A stretch of DNA of 52,561 nucleotides, taken from contig DAIAOV010000009.1 of the NCBI GenBank assembly GCA_027437055.1, positions 311 to 52,871 on the forward strand, written 5' to 3'. The notes beneath the pieces were generated by a model that was not told the origin of the DNA, made no database searches, and was given only the letters and a program-made list of their open reading frames with translations. The DNA is from Legionella sp. (lineage in GTDB: Bacteria > Pseudomonadota > Gammaproteobacteria > Legionellales > Legionellaceae). A program made the translations under genes and the position numbers. This document shows, in pieces, positions 1 to 8,750 of the stretch (position 1 is its first letter; each line of letters starts with the position of its first letter).

Positions 1-231
1 CTCTAGCTCCAGGAGCTTATCTGCCAACAGTTTTTTAAGATTAACATTCTCTGATTCAAGCTCACGAAGACGCTTGGCCTCATTCACTTCAAGGCCAGCA
101 TACTTACTTCGCCAATTGTAAAATGTGCCTGACGAAATTCCATAGTCTCGACATATCTCTTCGACCTTTATACCTGCTTCATGCGATTTGATTGCTTTTA
201 TAATTTGTTCTTCTGTGTAACGCTTTTTCAC
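1..231 (-). CDS. IS3-family transposase OrfA, partial (3' end beyond window)
   Basis: The 77 visible residues begin VKKRYTEEQIIKAIKSHEAG and form a helix-turn-helix (CRDYGISSGTFYNW) followed by a leucine-rich helix (RLRELESENVNLKKLLADKL). This is the DNA-binding OrfA of IS3 elements, most like the IS407 group, which normally makes a transposase by frameshifting into OrfB. The start is a GTG preceded by AGGAG eight bases upstream. No earlier in-frame start has such a site. The frame runs off the left edge, so its completeness is unknown. Confidence 0.88.
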   Translation of the reverse strand, partial: MKKRYTEEQIIKAIKSHEAGIKVEEICRDYGISSGTFYNWRSKYAGLEVNEAKRLRELESENVNLKKLLADKLLELE

Positions 232-305
232 TTTGAGATCTCCTTTTGGTTTAGTTTATCGGAAATCTCATCTATGTCATGGCATTATTTTTGGGGGATA
301 GGTCA
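1..305 (-). mobile_element. IS3-family insertion sequence, one end only
   Basis: The window opens inside an insertion sequence read on the minus strand. Its transposase orfA occupies 1-231. The outer end is placed at 305 because the minus strand there begins TGACCTATCCCCC, the TG...CA type of terminus usual for IS3 elements, and because sequence encoding a LysR-type protein begins directly after it. The other end, orfB and the second inverted repeat lie outside the window. The exact boundary and any target duplication are inferred. Confidence 0.75.
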
Positions 306-752
306 GGTGAAAGCAACCATGGTATCGTAGCAACACCAACCTATTTAAAGGAATATCCGCCGCTAAAATCACCAACTGAACTAAGTCAGCATCTCTGGCT
401 TGGAAAAACTAGAACGGATGGCACGAGTCAACTGCAATTAACCAATACTCAAGGACAAAAAATAAGCATTCCTTTAGCTCCTCATTTAGAAAGTAATGAA
501 TGGACTATTTTGAAACAGGCCTCGCTTGCTCATTTAGGCATCACTCTTCTACCAATGGAATATTGCCATCAAGAAATAAAGGAAGGCCAATTTATTCGTC
601 TTCTACCTGAGTGGTCTCTAGCGACTGCAAGTTTATATCTAATTTATCCTTCAAAACGAGGTTTAATTCCGGCAGTACGCCATTTTATTGATTTTGTTGG
701 TAATGCAACGCAAAGAGGTTGTGCTGCACTTAAAAGGGAAACAAGTACCTAA
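306..752 (+). pseudogene. LysR-type transcriptional regulator, C-terminal remnant cut by the IS
   Basis: About 149 residues match the second half of a LysR substrate-binding domain: a VATPTYL segment (the usual VASPxYL), a central GITLLPMEYC strand-loop, then RLLPEW and a YPSKRGLIPAVRHFIDF ending. The DNA-binding helix-turn-helix and first half of the effector domain are missing, and the IS end lies immediately upstream. An ATG at 279 inside the IS gives an open hybrid frame with about ten IS-derived residues, but such a product would have no DNA-binding domain. Its stop is 8 bases from the convergent spoVR stop. Confidence 0.85.
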
Positions 753-760
753 CCAAACAA

Positions 761-2287
761 TTACATGTCCTGGTTGCTTGCTTTATTAGGTGTTAGCGGG
801 GGGCAACCAAATTCCTCCATTACTTTATTTTCTGCATTTACTGTTTGTAGAATAACTGGGAATTGCCATAAGGTATGAAGATGTTTGAGCACGCCAGTAG
901 TTGTCTCACCTAACGGAATTCTATCATGTTGCATATGTCGTAAGGTGAGAGCCCTATCACCTTGTAGGTCTACCGAGTAGACTTGAATATCAGGTTCTAA
1001 ATATCCTAGATTATACTGCCTGGATAAGGCCTCTCTAATGTTCTGATATCCCCACTCATCATGTATGGCGTTAACATATAACTCCGGACTATTGTCATCA
1101 TCGACTATATGAAATAGTTTTAAATCACGGATTAATTTTGGGGAAAGATATTGAGCGATAAAGCTCTCATCTTTGTAATTACGCATGGCTGTATCTAGAC
1201 TCGTTAGCCAGTCCGTATTGGCAAGGTATGGAAACCATTTCTTGTCTTCCTCTGTGGGATTTTCACAAATTCTTTTGATATCTTGCATCATATGATAGCC
1301 CAAAGTGTAAGGGTTAATTCCATTATAATAAGGGCTGTTATAAGGTACTTGCATAATGACATTGGTGTGATTTTGCAAGATTTCTAGCATAAACTCATCG
1401 GTAACCAGGCCTTCGTCGTATAGGGCATGCATGATGGTATAATGCCAAAAACATGCCCATCCCTCATTCATTACTTTAGTCTGGCCTTGAGGATAAAAAT
1501 ATTGAGCAATTTTTCGCACGATACGAACAATTTCCCTTTGCCATGGTTCTAATAAAGGGGCGTTTTTTTCAATAAAATATAAAATATTTTCCTGAGGCTC
1601 TGCTGGGAAACGAGACTTTTGTTTTCTAGCATCCTCCTGTTTGCTTTGAGGTATTGTTCGCCATAACTCATTAACTTGCGATTGCAAATAAATTTCGCGG
1701 TTTTGCTGTCTTATTTTTTCTTCTTGAATGGATAAGGCGGCAGGGTGTTTATATCTATCGACGCCATAATTCATCAATGCATGACAAGCATCAAGGGTTG
1801 CTTCTACTTCATCAATACCATGACGTTCTTCACAATCACTAATATATTTTTTAGCGAAGACTAAGTAGTCAATGATTGCATCGGCCGAAGTCCACATCTT
1901 AAACAAGTAATTATTCTTAAAAAAAGAATTATGGCCATAACAAGCATGGGCGATAACGAGAGCTTGCATTGCTATGGTATTTTCTTCCATTAAATAAGAG
2001 ATACAAGGATTTGAATTGATCACCAATTCGTAGGCCAAGCCCATTTGCCCCCTTTTATAACTTTTCTCAACGCCAACAAAGTGTTTTCCAAAAGACCAAT
2101 GATGATAACCTATAGGCATCCCGACAGAGGCATAAGCATCCATCATTTGTTCGGCGGTGATTACTTCAATTTGATTGGGATAAGTATCTAGTTTAAAGCT
2201 TTTGGCAATGCGCGCTATTTCACGGTCATAAGCCTGTATTAGCTCAAAAGTCCATTCTGCGCCAGTTGATAAAGGCTTTTTTCTCAT
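761..2287 (-). CDS. spoVR: SpoVR family protein (YcgB-like)
   Basis: The 508-residue product matches the SpoVR/YcgB family along its length. Hallmark stretches include LDTYPNQIEVITAEQMMDAY, VGMPIGYHHWSFGK, AYELVINSNPCISYLMEEN and AHACYGHNSFFKNNYLF near the N-terminus. The family was named for a Bacillus spore-cortex gene, but in non-sporulating proteobacteria it travels with prkA and yeaH and its biochemistry is unresolved. The ATG at 2287 overlaps the yeaH stop as ATGA, indicating translational coupling. It is the last gene of the three-gene minus-strand operon. The family call is firm; no molecular function is claimed. Confidence 0.95.
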   Translation of the reverse strand: MRKKPLSTGAEWTFELIQAYDREIARIAKSFKLDTYPNQIEVITAEQMMDAYASVGMPIGYHHWSFGKHFVGVEKSYKRGQMGLAYELVINSNPCISYLMEENTIAMQALVIAHACYGHNSFFKNNYLFKMWTSADAIIDYLVFAKKYISDCEERHGIDEVEATLDACHALMNYGVDRYKHPAALSIQEEKIRQQNREIYLQSQVNELWRTIPQSKQEDARKQKSRFPAEPQENILYFIEKNAPLLEPWQREIVRIVRKIAQYFYPQGQTKVMNEGWACFWHYTIMHALYDEGLVTDEFMLEILQNHTNVIMQVPYNSPYYNGINPYTLGYHMMQDIKRICENPTEEDKKWFPYLANTDWLTSLDTAMRNYKDESFIAQYLSPKLIRDLKLFHIVDDDNSPELYVNAIHDEWGYQNIREALSRQYNLGYLEPDIQVYSVDLQGDRALTLRHMQHDRIPLGETTTGVLKHLHTLWQFPVILQTVNAENKVMEEFGCPPLTPNKASNQDM

Positions 2288-3549
2288 ACCGTTTTCCTTT
2301 TAAATAATTCGCGAAATACAGGATAAATATCGGCTACAGTATCAATATTTTCCATGGCAAAATTAGGATGTATTTCTTTTATTTGTTGATACACTTCCCA
2401 TAAGCTTTGGTGATGGCGGGGCATAATTTCTATATAGGCAAAGTATTGGAGCAAAGGCATAATTTTTTCTTGTAACAACTCCTGACAATAAGGAGAGTCA
2501 GCATTCCAATTATCACCATCAGATGCTTGAGCCACGTAGATATTCCAAGCTTGGGGTGGATAGCGTGCTTCTATTATAGTATGTAATAACTCTAAGGCGC
2601 TTGATACGACGGTACCGCCAGTTTCTCTAGAGTAAAAAAATTCTTCTTCATCGACCTCTTTGGCCGAGGTGTGGTGACGAACAAAAACTAATTCAATTTT
2701 TTCATAGTTTTTCGTTAAAAACATGTACAATAAGATAAAAAAGCGTTTCGCAATGTCTTTTTTAGCCTCATCCATAGAGCCTGATACGTCCATCACACAA
2801 AACATTACTGCTTGTGTCGATGGCGCTGCAACGCGTACTCGTTGATTATACCTTAGGTCTATTGTGTCTATAAAAGGAACCGTTTGAATTTTCTTTTTTA
2901 AAAACTCGATTTCTTTTTGCAAGTTTGAAATGGCAACCTTGTCTGATTCGGGTGATTCTAAGAGCCGGGCTAACTCTTCTTCTGTCTCTTTTAGTTGCTT
3001 TTTATAAGGAGAAGCTAAAGCAACTCGACGCCCAGTAGCTTGCTTCATGGAGCGTAATACATTGATGTTATTAGGAATACCACTAGTGGATACTCCTGCG
3101 CGTACTGTTTTATAAGTGGTGAGACGAGCCAATTCCTTTTTAACTAAGTCAGGTAGCTCCAAGTCTTCGAAATAAATTTCTAAAAACTCTTCTCGAGAGA
3201 GTTCGAAAACAAAACTATCTTCTCCTTCGCCGCTATCACTGGCATTGCTACCACTACCTCCAGCGTCACCGCCATTTGGTCTTTTTATGCAGTCACCAGT
3301 GATAAAGTTATCATTGCCTGGCAATACACGTTCAATATGTCCGCCATGTCCGCGATGAAATTGAGGCTCAGAAATATCTTTCGCAGGAATAGTGACTTGT
3401 TCCCCCTGATCAATTTCCGTGATACTGCGTTTACCTACAGCATCAGACACTGCACGCTTAATTTGATTTTTATAGCGGCGAAGAAAGCGCTGACGATTCA
3501 CTGTACTCTTTTTGCCTGCATTTTGTCGTCTATCTATCAATTGCGACAT
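2284..3549 (-). CDS. yeaH: YeaH/YhbH family protein (DUF444, VWA-like)
   Basis: This is a DUF444 protein of 421 residues. The N-terminus (IDRRQNAGKKS...NRQRFLRRYK, then ISEPQFHRG and a GNDNFI segment) matches E. coli YeaH. The C-terminal half carries a von Willebrand A-type metal-binding motif, VMDVSGSMDEAKKD, the usual MIDAS DxSGS. A Gly/Ser-rich linker lies at about residues 95-110. The ATG at 3549 was chosen over an upstream GTG at 3564 because GGAG sits nine bases before it and family members start here. It lies between prkA and spoVR. In enterobacteria yeaG-yeaH are RpoS-dependent stress genes; its role is otherwise unknown. Confidence 0.94.
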   Translation of the reverse strand: MSQLIDRRQNAGKKSTVNRQRFLRRYKNQIKRAVSDAVGKRSITEIDQGEQVTIPAKDISEPQFHRGHGGHIERVLPGNDNFITGDCIKRPNGGDAGGSGSNASDSGEGEDSFVFELSREEFLEIYFEDLELPDLVKKELARLTTYKTVRAGVSTSGIPNNINVLRSMKQATGRRVALASPYKKQLKETEEELARLLESPESDKVAISNLQKEIEFLKKKIQTVPFIDTIDLRYNQRVRVAAPSTQAVMFCVMDVSGSMDEAKKDIAKRFFILLYMFLTKNYEKIELVFVRHHTSAKEVDEEEFFYSRETGGTVVSSALELLHTIIEARYPPQAWNIYVAQASDGDNWNADSPYCQELLQEKIMPLLQYFAYIEIMPRHHQSLWEVYQQIKEIHPNFAMENIDTVADIYPVFRELFKRKTV

Positions 3550-3698
3550 AATTATTAGCTCCACACCTTAGCACAAGGTAAGGTTTATTTAGGACAGAGT
3601 CAGGGACATTAATATCCCGCCCCTTGACTGTTTTTTTAATAAACAACTTCAATAACTCTGACTCTTTCTCATCACATTAGGTGTTATAACTTATAACA

Positions 3699-5630
3699 TC
3701 ATTGCGATTTGCGAACCCGTAAGTACCATTCACAAAGTAATCGAACTTGTTTTCGTGTGTAGCCTTTTTCTACCATGCGAGAGATAAATTCTTCATGTTT
3801 TTTCTTATCATCCTCTGATGCCTTGGCATTGAATGAAATCACAGGGAGCAAATCTTCGGTATTAGTAAACATTTTCTTCTCAATGACGGTTTTTAATTTT
3901 TCGTAACTATTCCAAACCGGATTTTTGCCTCTATTATTTGCTCTGGCACGTAAGACGAAATTAACGACTTCATTTCGGAAATCTTTGGGATTGGATATAC
4001 CTGCTGGTTTTTCAATTTTTTCCAGCTCTAGGTTTAATAGGCCACGATCAAAAATTTCTCCTGTATCAGGATCCCTATAATCTTGATCTTGTATCCAGAA
4101 ATCTGCATAAGTAATGTAGCGGTCAAAAATATTTTGTCCGTATTCTGAATAGGATTCCAAATAAGCGGTTTGAATTTCTTTCCCTATAAATTCAACGTAT
4201 TTTGTTGATAAGTATTCTTTAATAAAGGCGACGTAACCTTCATGTAGTTCTTGTGGTAATTGTTCCTGTTCAATTTGACGCTCGAGAACATACATTAAAT
4301 GAACAGGATTTGCTGCAATCTCGCTGTGATCAAAGTTGAATACCTTAGAAAGAATTTTAAAAGCAAAGCGAGTGGAGATTCCGCTCATCCCTTCATCTAC
4401 ACCCGCAAAATCTTTATATTCTTGATAGGATTTTGCTTTAGGATCTGTATCTTTTAAGCTTTCACCATTGTAAACACGCATTTTAGAATAAATACTGGAG
4501 TTTTGCGGTTCTTTTAAACGGGTCAATACTGAAAATTGTGCAAGCATATCCAATGTTCCTGGAGCACAATGAGCTTTAGATAGAGAGCTGTTATCGATAA
4601 GCTTCTGATAAATTTTTGTCTCTTCAGAAACGCGTAAGCAATAAGGTACTTTGACTATATTGATTCTGTCTATAAATGCTTCGTTATTTTTGTTATTTCT
4701 AAATGATTGCCACTCGGACTCGTTGGAATGTGCTAAGATAATCCCTTCAAATGGGATGGAAGATAGCCCTTCGGTTGCGTTGTAATTGCCTTCTTGGGTA
4801 GCAGTTAACAATGGGTGCAGAACTTTGATGGGCGCCTTAAACATTTCTACAAACTCTAATAGTCCACGGTTAGAGCGACAAAGCCCACCAGAATAGCTAT
4901 AAGCATCTGGATCATCTTGGGAAAACTCTTCTAATTTACGAATGTCAACTTTACCCACGAGAGATGAAATATCTTGGTTATTTTCATCACCAGGTTCTGT
5001 TTTTGCAATGGCAATTTGCTTTAAACGAGAAGGTCTTATCTTAATGACTTTAAACTGGCTAATATCGCCATTAAATTCTTGTAATCGTTTGACAGCCCAA
5101 GGAGACATTAAATAACGTAGATAACGAGTAGGGATACCAAAGCGCTCTTTGAGCAATTCACCATCTTCTTCGGGGTTAAATAACGAGAGAGGGGATTCGA
5201 ATACAGGTGAGCCTTTAATAGCATAAAAGGGTACTCTTTCCATTAAATCTTTTAATTTTTCAGCAATAGATGATTTACCACCACCAACAGGACCTAAGAG
5301 GTAAAGTACCTGTTTTGTTTCTTCTAATCCTTGAGCAGCGTGTTTCAAGAATCCAACGATTTGTTCTATAGGTTCTTCCATCCCATAAAAATCTTTGAAC
5401 ACGGCATATCGTGGAATAATTTTATTTGAAAAAATACGTGATAAAACAGGATCATGGCGAGTGTCCACCATTTCGGGTTCGCCTATGGCCATTAATAAGC
5501 GTTCCGCCGGATTAGCATAAGCAGAAGGGTCGTTTTTGCACAACTCCAGGTACTCATCCAAACTTAACTCTTCCTCTTTGTTATCAACAAAGCGTTTGGT
5601 ATAACCAGCTAAAAAATCTTGAGTGTTCAT
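3699..5630 (-). CDS. prkA: PrkA family serine protein kinase / AAA+ ATPase (YeaG-like)
   Basis: The 643-residue protein is typical PrkA length. A Walker A motif, GPVGGGKS at residues 113-120, lies in the N-terminal AAA+ domain, followed by a PFEGIILAHSNESEW segment typical of the family; the C-terminal half is the kinase-like PrkA domain. Family members are reported as Ser/Thr kinases, and some as AAA+ proteases, involved in stationary-phase and starvation responses. The ATG at 5630 has AGGGG eight bases upstream. It is the first gene of prkA-yeaH-spoVR and diverges from pepN across a 204-bp AT-rich gap that must hold both promoters. Confidence 0.95.
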   Translation of the reverse strand: MNTQDFLAGYTKRFVDNKEEELSLDEYLELCKNDPSAYANPAERLLMAIGEPEMVDTRHDPVLSRIFSNKIIPRYAVFKDFYGMEEPIEQIVGFLKHAAQGLEETKQVLYLLGPVGGGKSSIAEKLKDLMERVPFYAIKGSPVFESPLSLFNPEEDGELLKERFGIPTRYLRYLMSPWAVKRLQEFNGDISQFKVIKIRPSRLKQIAIAKTEPGDENNQDISSLVGKVDIRKLEEFSQDDPDAYSYSGGLCRSNRGLLEFVEMFKAPIKVLHPLLTATQEGNYNATEGLSSIPFEGIILAHSNESEWQSFRNNKNNEAFIDRINIVKVPYCLRVSEETKIYQKLIDNSSLSKAHCAPGTLDMLAQFSVLTRLKEPQNSSIYSKMRVYNGESLKDTDPKAKSYQEYKDFAGVDEGMSGISTRFAFKILSKVFNFDHSEIAANPVHLMYVLERQIEQEQLPQELHEGYVAFIKEYLSTKYVEFIGKEIQTAYLESYSEYGQNIFDRYITYADFWIQDQDYRDPDTGEIFDRGLLNLELEKIEKPAGISNPKDFRNEVVNFVLRARANNRGKNPVWNSYEKLKTVIEKKMFTNTEDLLPVISFNAKASEDDKKKHEEFISRMVEKGYTRKQVRLLCEWYLRVRKSQ

Positions 5631-5834
5631 GTATCATCCCCTTTTACTTATCCCTGAGAAGGATATAAATAGATTTTTGTACTCTTTACTCTTGTCTATT
5701 CAACAAAAGTAAAAAATTACATCTTTTATTTCTTAGTATAGTAGTTAAACTAATAGCTAAATAGTATCTTCTCAAATTAATTTTATACATAAATCAATTA
5801 ACTTAATCGTTTTTTTAAAAGGAAAGCAACTATT

Positions 5835-8426
5835 ATGTCTGACACGACTATTTATTTGAAAAATTATCAGCCCCCTACTTTTAGTATAGATACCGTAGAT
5901 TTGAGTTTTGACTTGTATGATGACCATGCATTAGTAAGCAGCAAAATAAGATTAATTCGTCAACATGAAGGTGCACTACGTCTTTATGGTGATGAGCTGG
6001 AGTTAATCAGTATCTATATGAATGGTGTCGAATTAGAGCCATCAGCATATACTATGGATGAAGATGATTTGATTATCGAGCATTGTCCTGATGAGATGAT
6101 TCTTGAGATAGTGACTCGGATTCGCCCACAAGATAATACTGAATTATCAGGACTTTATCGTTCCAATCATTTATTTTGTACTCAATGTGAGGCAGAGGGA
6201 TTTAGGCGAATTACCTATTTTTTAGATAGACCTGATGTATTGACAAAATATACTACCCATATTTCGGCGGATAAAAAGCATTATCCTATTCTTTTGTCTA
6301 ATGGAAATTTAATTGATTCCGGAGACACTCCTGAAGGCCGTCATTGGGTTGTATGGCAAGATCCTTTTAAGAAACCTTCCTATTTGTTTGCTTTAGTGGC
6401 AGGGAATTTAGCTTGTGTTAAGGATGAGTTTGTCACTGTTTCTGGAAGAAAAGTAGATTTACGTATTTATGTTGAGCCAGGCAATGAAGACAAATGTTCC
6501 TTTGCCATGGAGTCACTGAAAAAAGCAATGCGTTGGGATGAGGAGGTTTATGGTCGAGAATATGATTTAGATATTTTTATGATAGTGGCCGTCAGTGACT
6601 TCAATATGGGCGCGATGGAAAATAAAGGATTAAATATCTTTAATTCCAAATACATCTTGGCGCGCCCTGACACTGCTACGGATGATGACTATGTTGGTGT
6701 TGAAAGCGTTGTTGCTCATGAATATTTCCATAATTGGACAGGCAACAGGGTAACTTGCCGTGATTGGTTTCAACTTAGTCTAAAAGAAGGCTTAACCGTA
6801 TTCCGCGACCAAGAGTTTTCTCGTGATATGAATTCTCGAGATGTGTATAGAATCGCTGATGTAGATGGCTTACGCAACGCGCAGTTTCCTGAGGATGCCG
6901 GTTCTATGGCACATCCAGTCAGGCCAGAGTCTTATCAGGAAATTAATAACTTCTATACAGCAACTATTTACAGTAAAGGAGCAGAGGTTATTCGTATGCA
7001 ACATACCTTGCTCGGCAAAGAAGGATTTAGACGTGGAATGGATTTATATTTCGAGCGACATGATGGCCAGGCGGTAACCATTGATGATTTTGTTGCTGCC
7101 ATGGAGGATGCCAATAATGTTGATTTAACCCAATTTAAACTTTGGTACAGTCAAGCAGGGACTCCCGTAGTTCAAGTGACGAGTGATTATAATAATGGAT
7201 GTTTAACATTGACCATGCAGCAAAGCTGTCCACTCACTCCTGACGGCCTAGAGAAAAAGCCTTTTCATATCCCTATCCGTATTGCCTTTTTTGATGCTAA
7301 AGGGCAACAGATGGCGATTGGCAGAGATCTTGTGGAATTAAAAGAAAGTGAACAGAAATTTGTGTTTAATGGCTTAAATGAACAACCTGTAGTGTCTGTT
7401 TTACGAGAATTCTCTGCTCCAATTCGCCTAAAGTATGAGCTGAGTCAAGAAGAGCTTTTATTTTTACTCCGTTATGAAACAGATGGTTATGCTAAATGGG
7501 ATGCTGCTCAATGCTTAGTACTTAACTGTTTAGCAGAGTGGTTACGTTCACCAAAAGAGAAATGGCACATTCCAGATGCACTGGTTTCTGCTTTTAAATA
7601 CGTCTTATTAGACGAGTCCCTAGACACTGATCTACGTGATGAATTGATTTCTCCCCCTGGTTTTGAGGAAGTTGCTGCAACCATGGACTTGATTAACGTA
7701 ACTCTTGTTGAAGAGGCACGTGATTATTTTGCCAAGCAACTCGGGTTAAATTTGTATTCAGAATTAAAACAAGTTTATGAAAAATTGTGGCGGGATGAAG
7801 AGCAATACAAGGATTACGCGGACTATGAGCATAGAGGATTGCGTTCTACGTGCTTATGCTTGATGATGCAAGCCAATGAGGCAGCAACAATTGATATGTG
7901 CAAACAACAATTCCTTGCTCGGCGGACTATGACTGATCAACTGTCGAGTTTTGCCTTATTGGTGAATTGCTCAGATAAAGCGAGTCGCGATCAAGCTATA
8001 GATGCTTTCTATAAACAATGGTCTAAAGAGGATTTAGTTCTAGATAAATGGTTTGCGATACAAGCTGCGTCCAAATTACCAGGTACTTTAGAGCAGGTAA
8101 AGCGATTGTTACAACATTCTGAGTTTAATATTAAAAATCCTAATAAAGTACGCGCTATAGTTGGTGCCTTTTGCTTAGCAAATCAACGTAATTTCCATGC
8201 TCTTGATGGCAGCGGTTATGCCTTTTTAGGAGAGATGTTAGTTAAAGTGGATAAGCTGAATGCGCAAATTGCTGCACGTCTCGCTGCGCCATTTACTCGT
8301 TGGCAAAGTTATGATGAACCCAGACAGCTATTAATGAAACAACAATTAGAGCAACTTGCAAAACAGAAGTTATCTCGTGATCTTCGTGAGGTAGTGAGCA
8401 AGAGCTTGATGGGGGAAGAAGAATAG
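5835..8426 (+). CDS. pepN: Aminopeptidase N (M1 zinc metallopeptidase)
   Basis: This 863-residue protein has the length of gammaproteobacterial PepN. It has the exopeptidase motif GAMEN at residues 259-263 and the zinc site HEYFH at 295-299 with the third ligand in the KEGL segment at E318. The N-terminal beta domain precedes the catalytic domain, and a helical C-terminal domain follows. It removes N-terminal residues from peptides in the cytoplasm. No signal peptide is seen. A purine-rich AAAAGGAAAG precedes the ATG. It is monocistronic by context: prkA is divergent upstream and a palindromic element follows the stop. Confidence 0.97.
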   Translation: MSDTTIYLKNYQPPTFSIDTVDLSFDLYDDHALVSSKIRLIRQHEGALRLYGDELELISIYMNGVELEPSAYTMDEDDLIIEHCPDEMILEIVTRIRPQDNTELSGLYRSNHLFCTQCEAEGFRRITYFLDRPDVLTKYTTHISADKKHYPILLSNGNLIDSGDTPEGRHWVVWQDPFKKPSYLFALVAGNLACVKDEFVTVSGRKVDLRIYVEPGNEDKCSFAMESLKKAMRWDEEVYGREYDLDIFMIVAVSDFNMGAMENKGLNIFNSKYILARPDTATDDDYVGVESVVAHEYFHNWTGNRVTCRDWFQLSLKEGLTVFRDQEFSRDMNSRDVYRIADVDGLRNAQFPEDAGSMAHPVRPESYQEINNFYTATIYSKGAEVIRMQHTLLGKEGFRRGMDLYFERHDGQAVTIDDFVAAMEDANNVDLTQFKLWYSQAGTPVVQVTSDYNNGCLTLTMQQSCPLTPDGLEKKPFHIPIRIAFFDAKGQQMAIGRDLVELKESEQKFVFNGLNEQPVVSVLREFSAPIRLKYELSQEELLFLLRYETDGYAKWDAAQCLVLNCLAEWLRSPKEKWHIPDALVSAFKYVLLDESLDTDLRDELISPPGFEEVAATMDLINVTLVEEARDYFAKQLGLNLYSELKQVYEKLWRDEEQYKDYADYEHRGLRSTCLCLMMQANEAATIDMCKQQFLARRTMTDQLSSFALLVNCSDKASRDQAIDAFYKQWSKEDLVLDKWFAIQAASKLPGTLEQVKRLLQHSEFNIKNPNKVRAIVGAFCLANQRNFHALDGSGYAFLGEMLVKVDKLNAQIAARLAAPFTRWQSYDEPRQLLMKQQLEQLAKQKLSRDLREVVSKSLMGEEE

Positions 8427-8441
8427 CTCATTAAGGTGTAG

Positions 8442-8464
8442 ATCGGGCCTTTTGGTCCGATAAA
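8442..8464. repeat. Short palindrome, REP-like copy 1
   Basis: TCGGGCC TTTT GGTCCGA forms a 7-bp stem with one G-U pair just after the pepN stop. Similar TCGGGC/GCCCGA hairpins occur at 10291-10307 and 15133-15153, always just beyond a gene end. It may act in transcript ends. Confidence 0.55.
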
Positions 8465-8473
8465 TGCTAATTG

Positions 8474-8546
8474 TAGTCTGGATGAAGCGAAGCGTAATCC
8501 GGGGGATCGACGCTTGAATCATGTTTCGATCCCGGGTTACGGCTGC
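8474..8546. repeat. Intergenic inverted repeat of the GGATGAAGCGAAGCGTAATCC type
   Basis: The segment contains GGATGAAGCGAAGCGTAATCC-like sequence followed by an imperfect inverted copy (CGTAATCCGGGGGATCGA against TCGATCCCGGGTTACG). Sequences of this kind are scattered between genes in many gammaproteobacteria. I see no coding potential. It abuts the nested palindrome at 8547-8721. Confidence 0.5.
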
Positions 8547-8721
8547 GCCCTGAATGATCTTCTCATTTTTGTTCCGTGCCAAAGTCTCCTTGCTGGGCTT
8601 GAGTTTTAGGTAAAACCGCATCCTGCGATCGGTGCGCACTTCCTTGTGCGCAACGACCTAAAACTTAAGTCCAGCAAGGAGGCTTCGAGAGCTCTGTAAA
8701 AATGAGAGGAGCAATCAGGGC
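8547..8721. repeat. 175-bp nested palindrome, MITE-like
   Basis: Two sets of long inverted arms are nested. The outer arms, 8547-8570 and 8698-8721, are 24 nt each with three mismatches. The inner arms, 8586-8611 and 8656-8681, are 26 nt each with two mismatches. At the centre TGCGCA pairs with TGCGCA around a short loop (about 8633-8652). The element fills the gap between pepN and the next gene and contains no plausible gene. It may be a non-autonomous mobile element or a long hairpin RNA. Confidence 0.75.
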
Positions 8722-8750
8722 CGTACTTTCACTCAGGCTATATCTGAATA

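Noticed and set aside
3594-3637. Hairpin with a T-run between yeaH and prkA looking like a terminator.
   Set aside because: The T-run follows the hairpin on the plus strand, whereas the genes run on the minus strand and yeaH-spoVR must be transcribed through it. No plus-strand gene ends here.
8370-8639. Open frame of 89 codons on the minus strand.
   Set aside because: It lies across the pepN 3' end and the palindromic repeats, with no recognisable domain or ribosome site.
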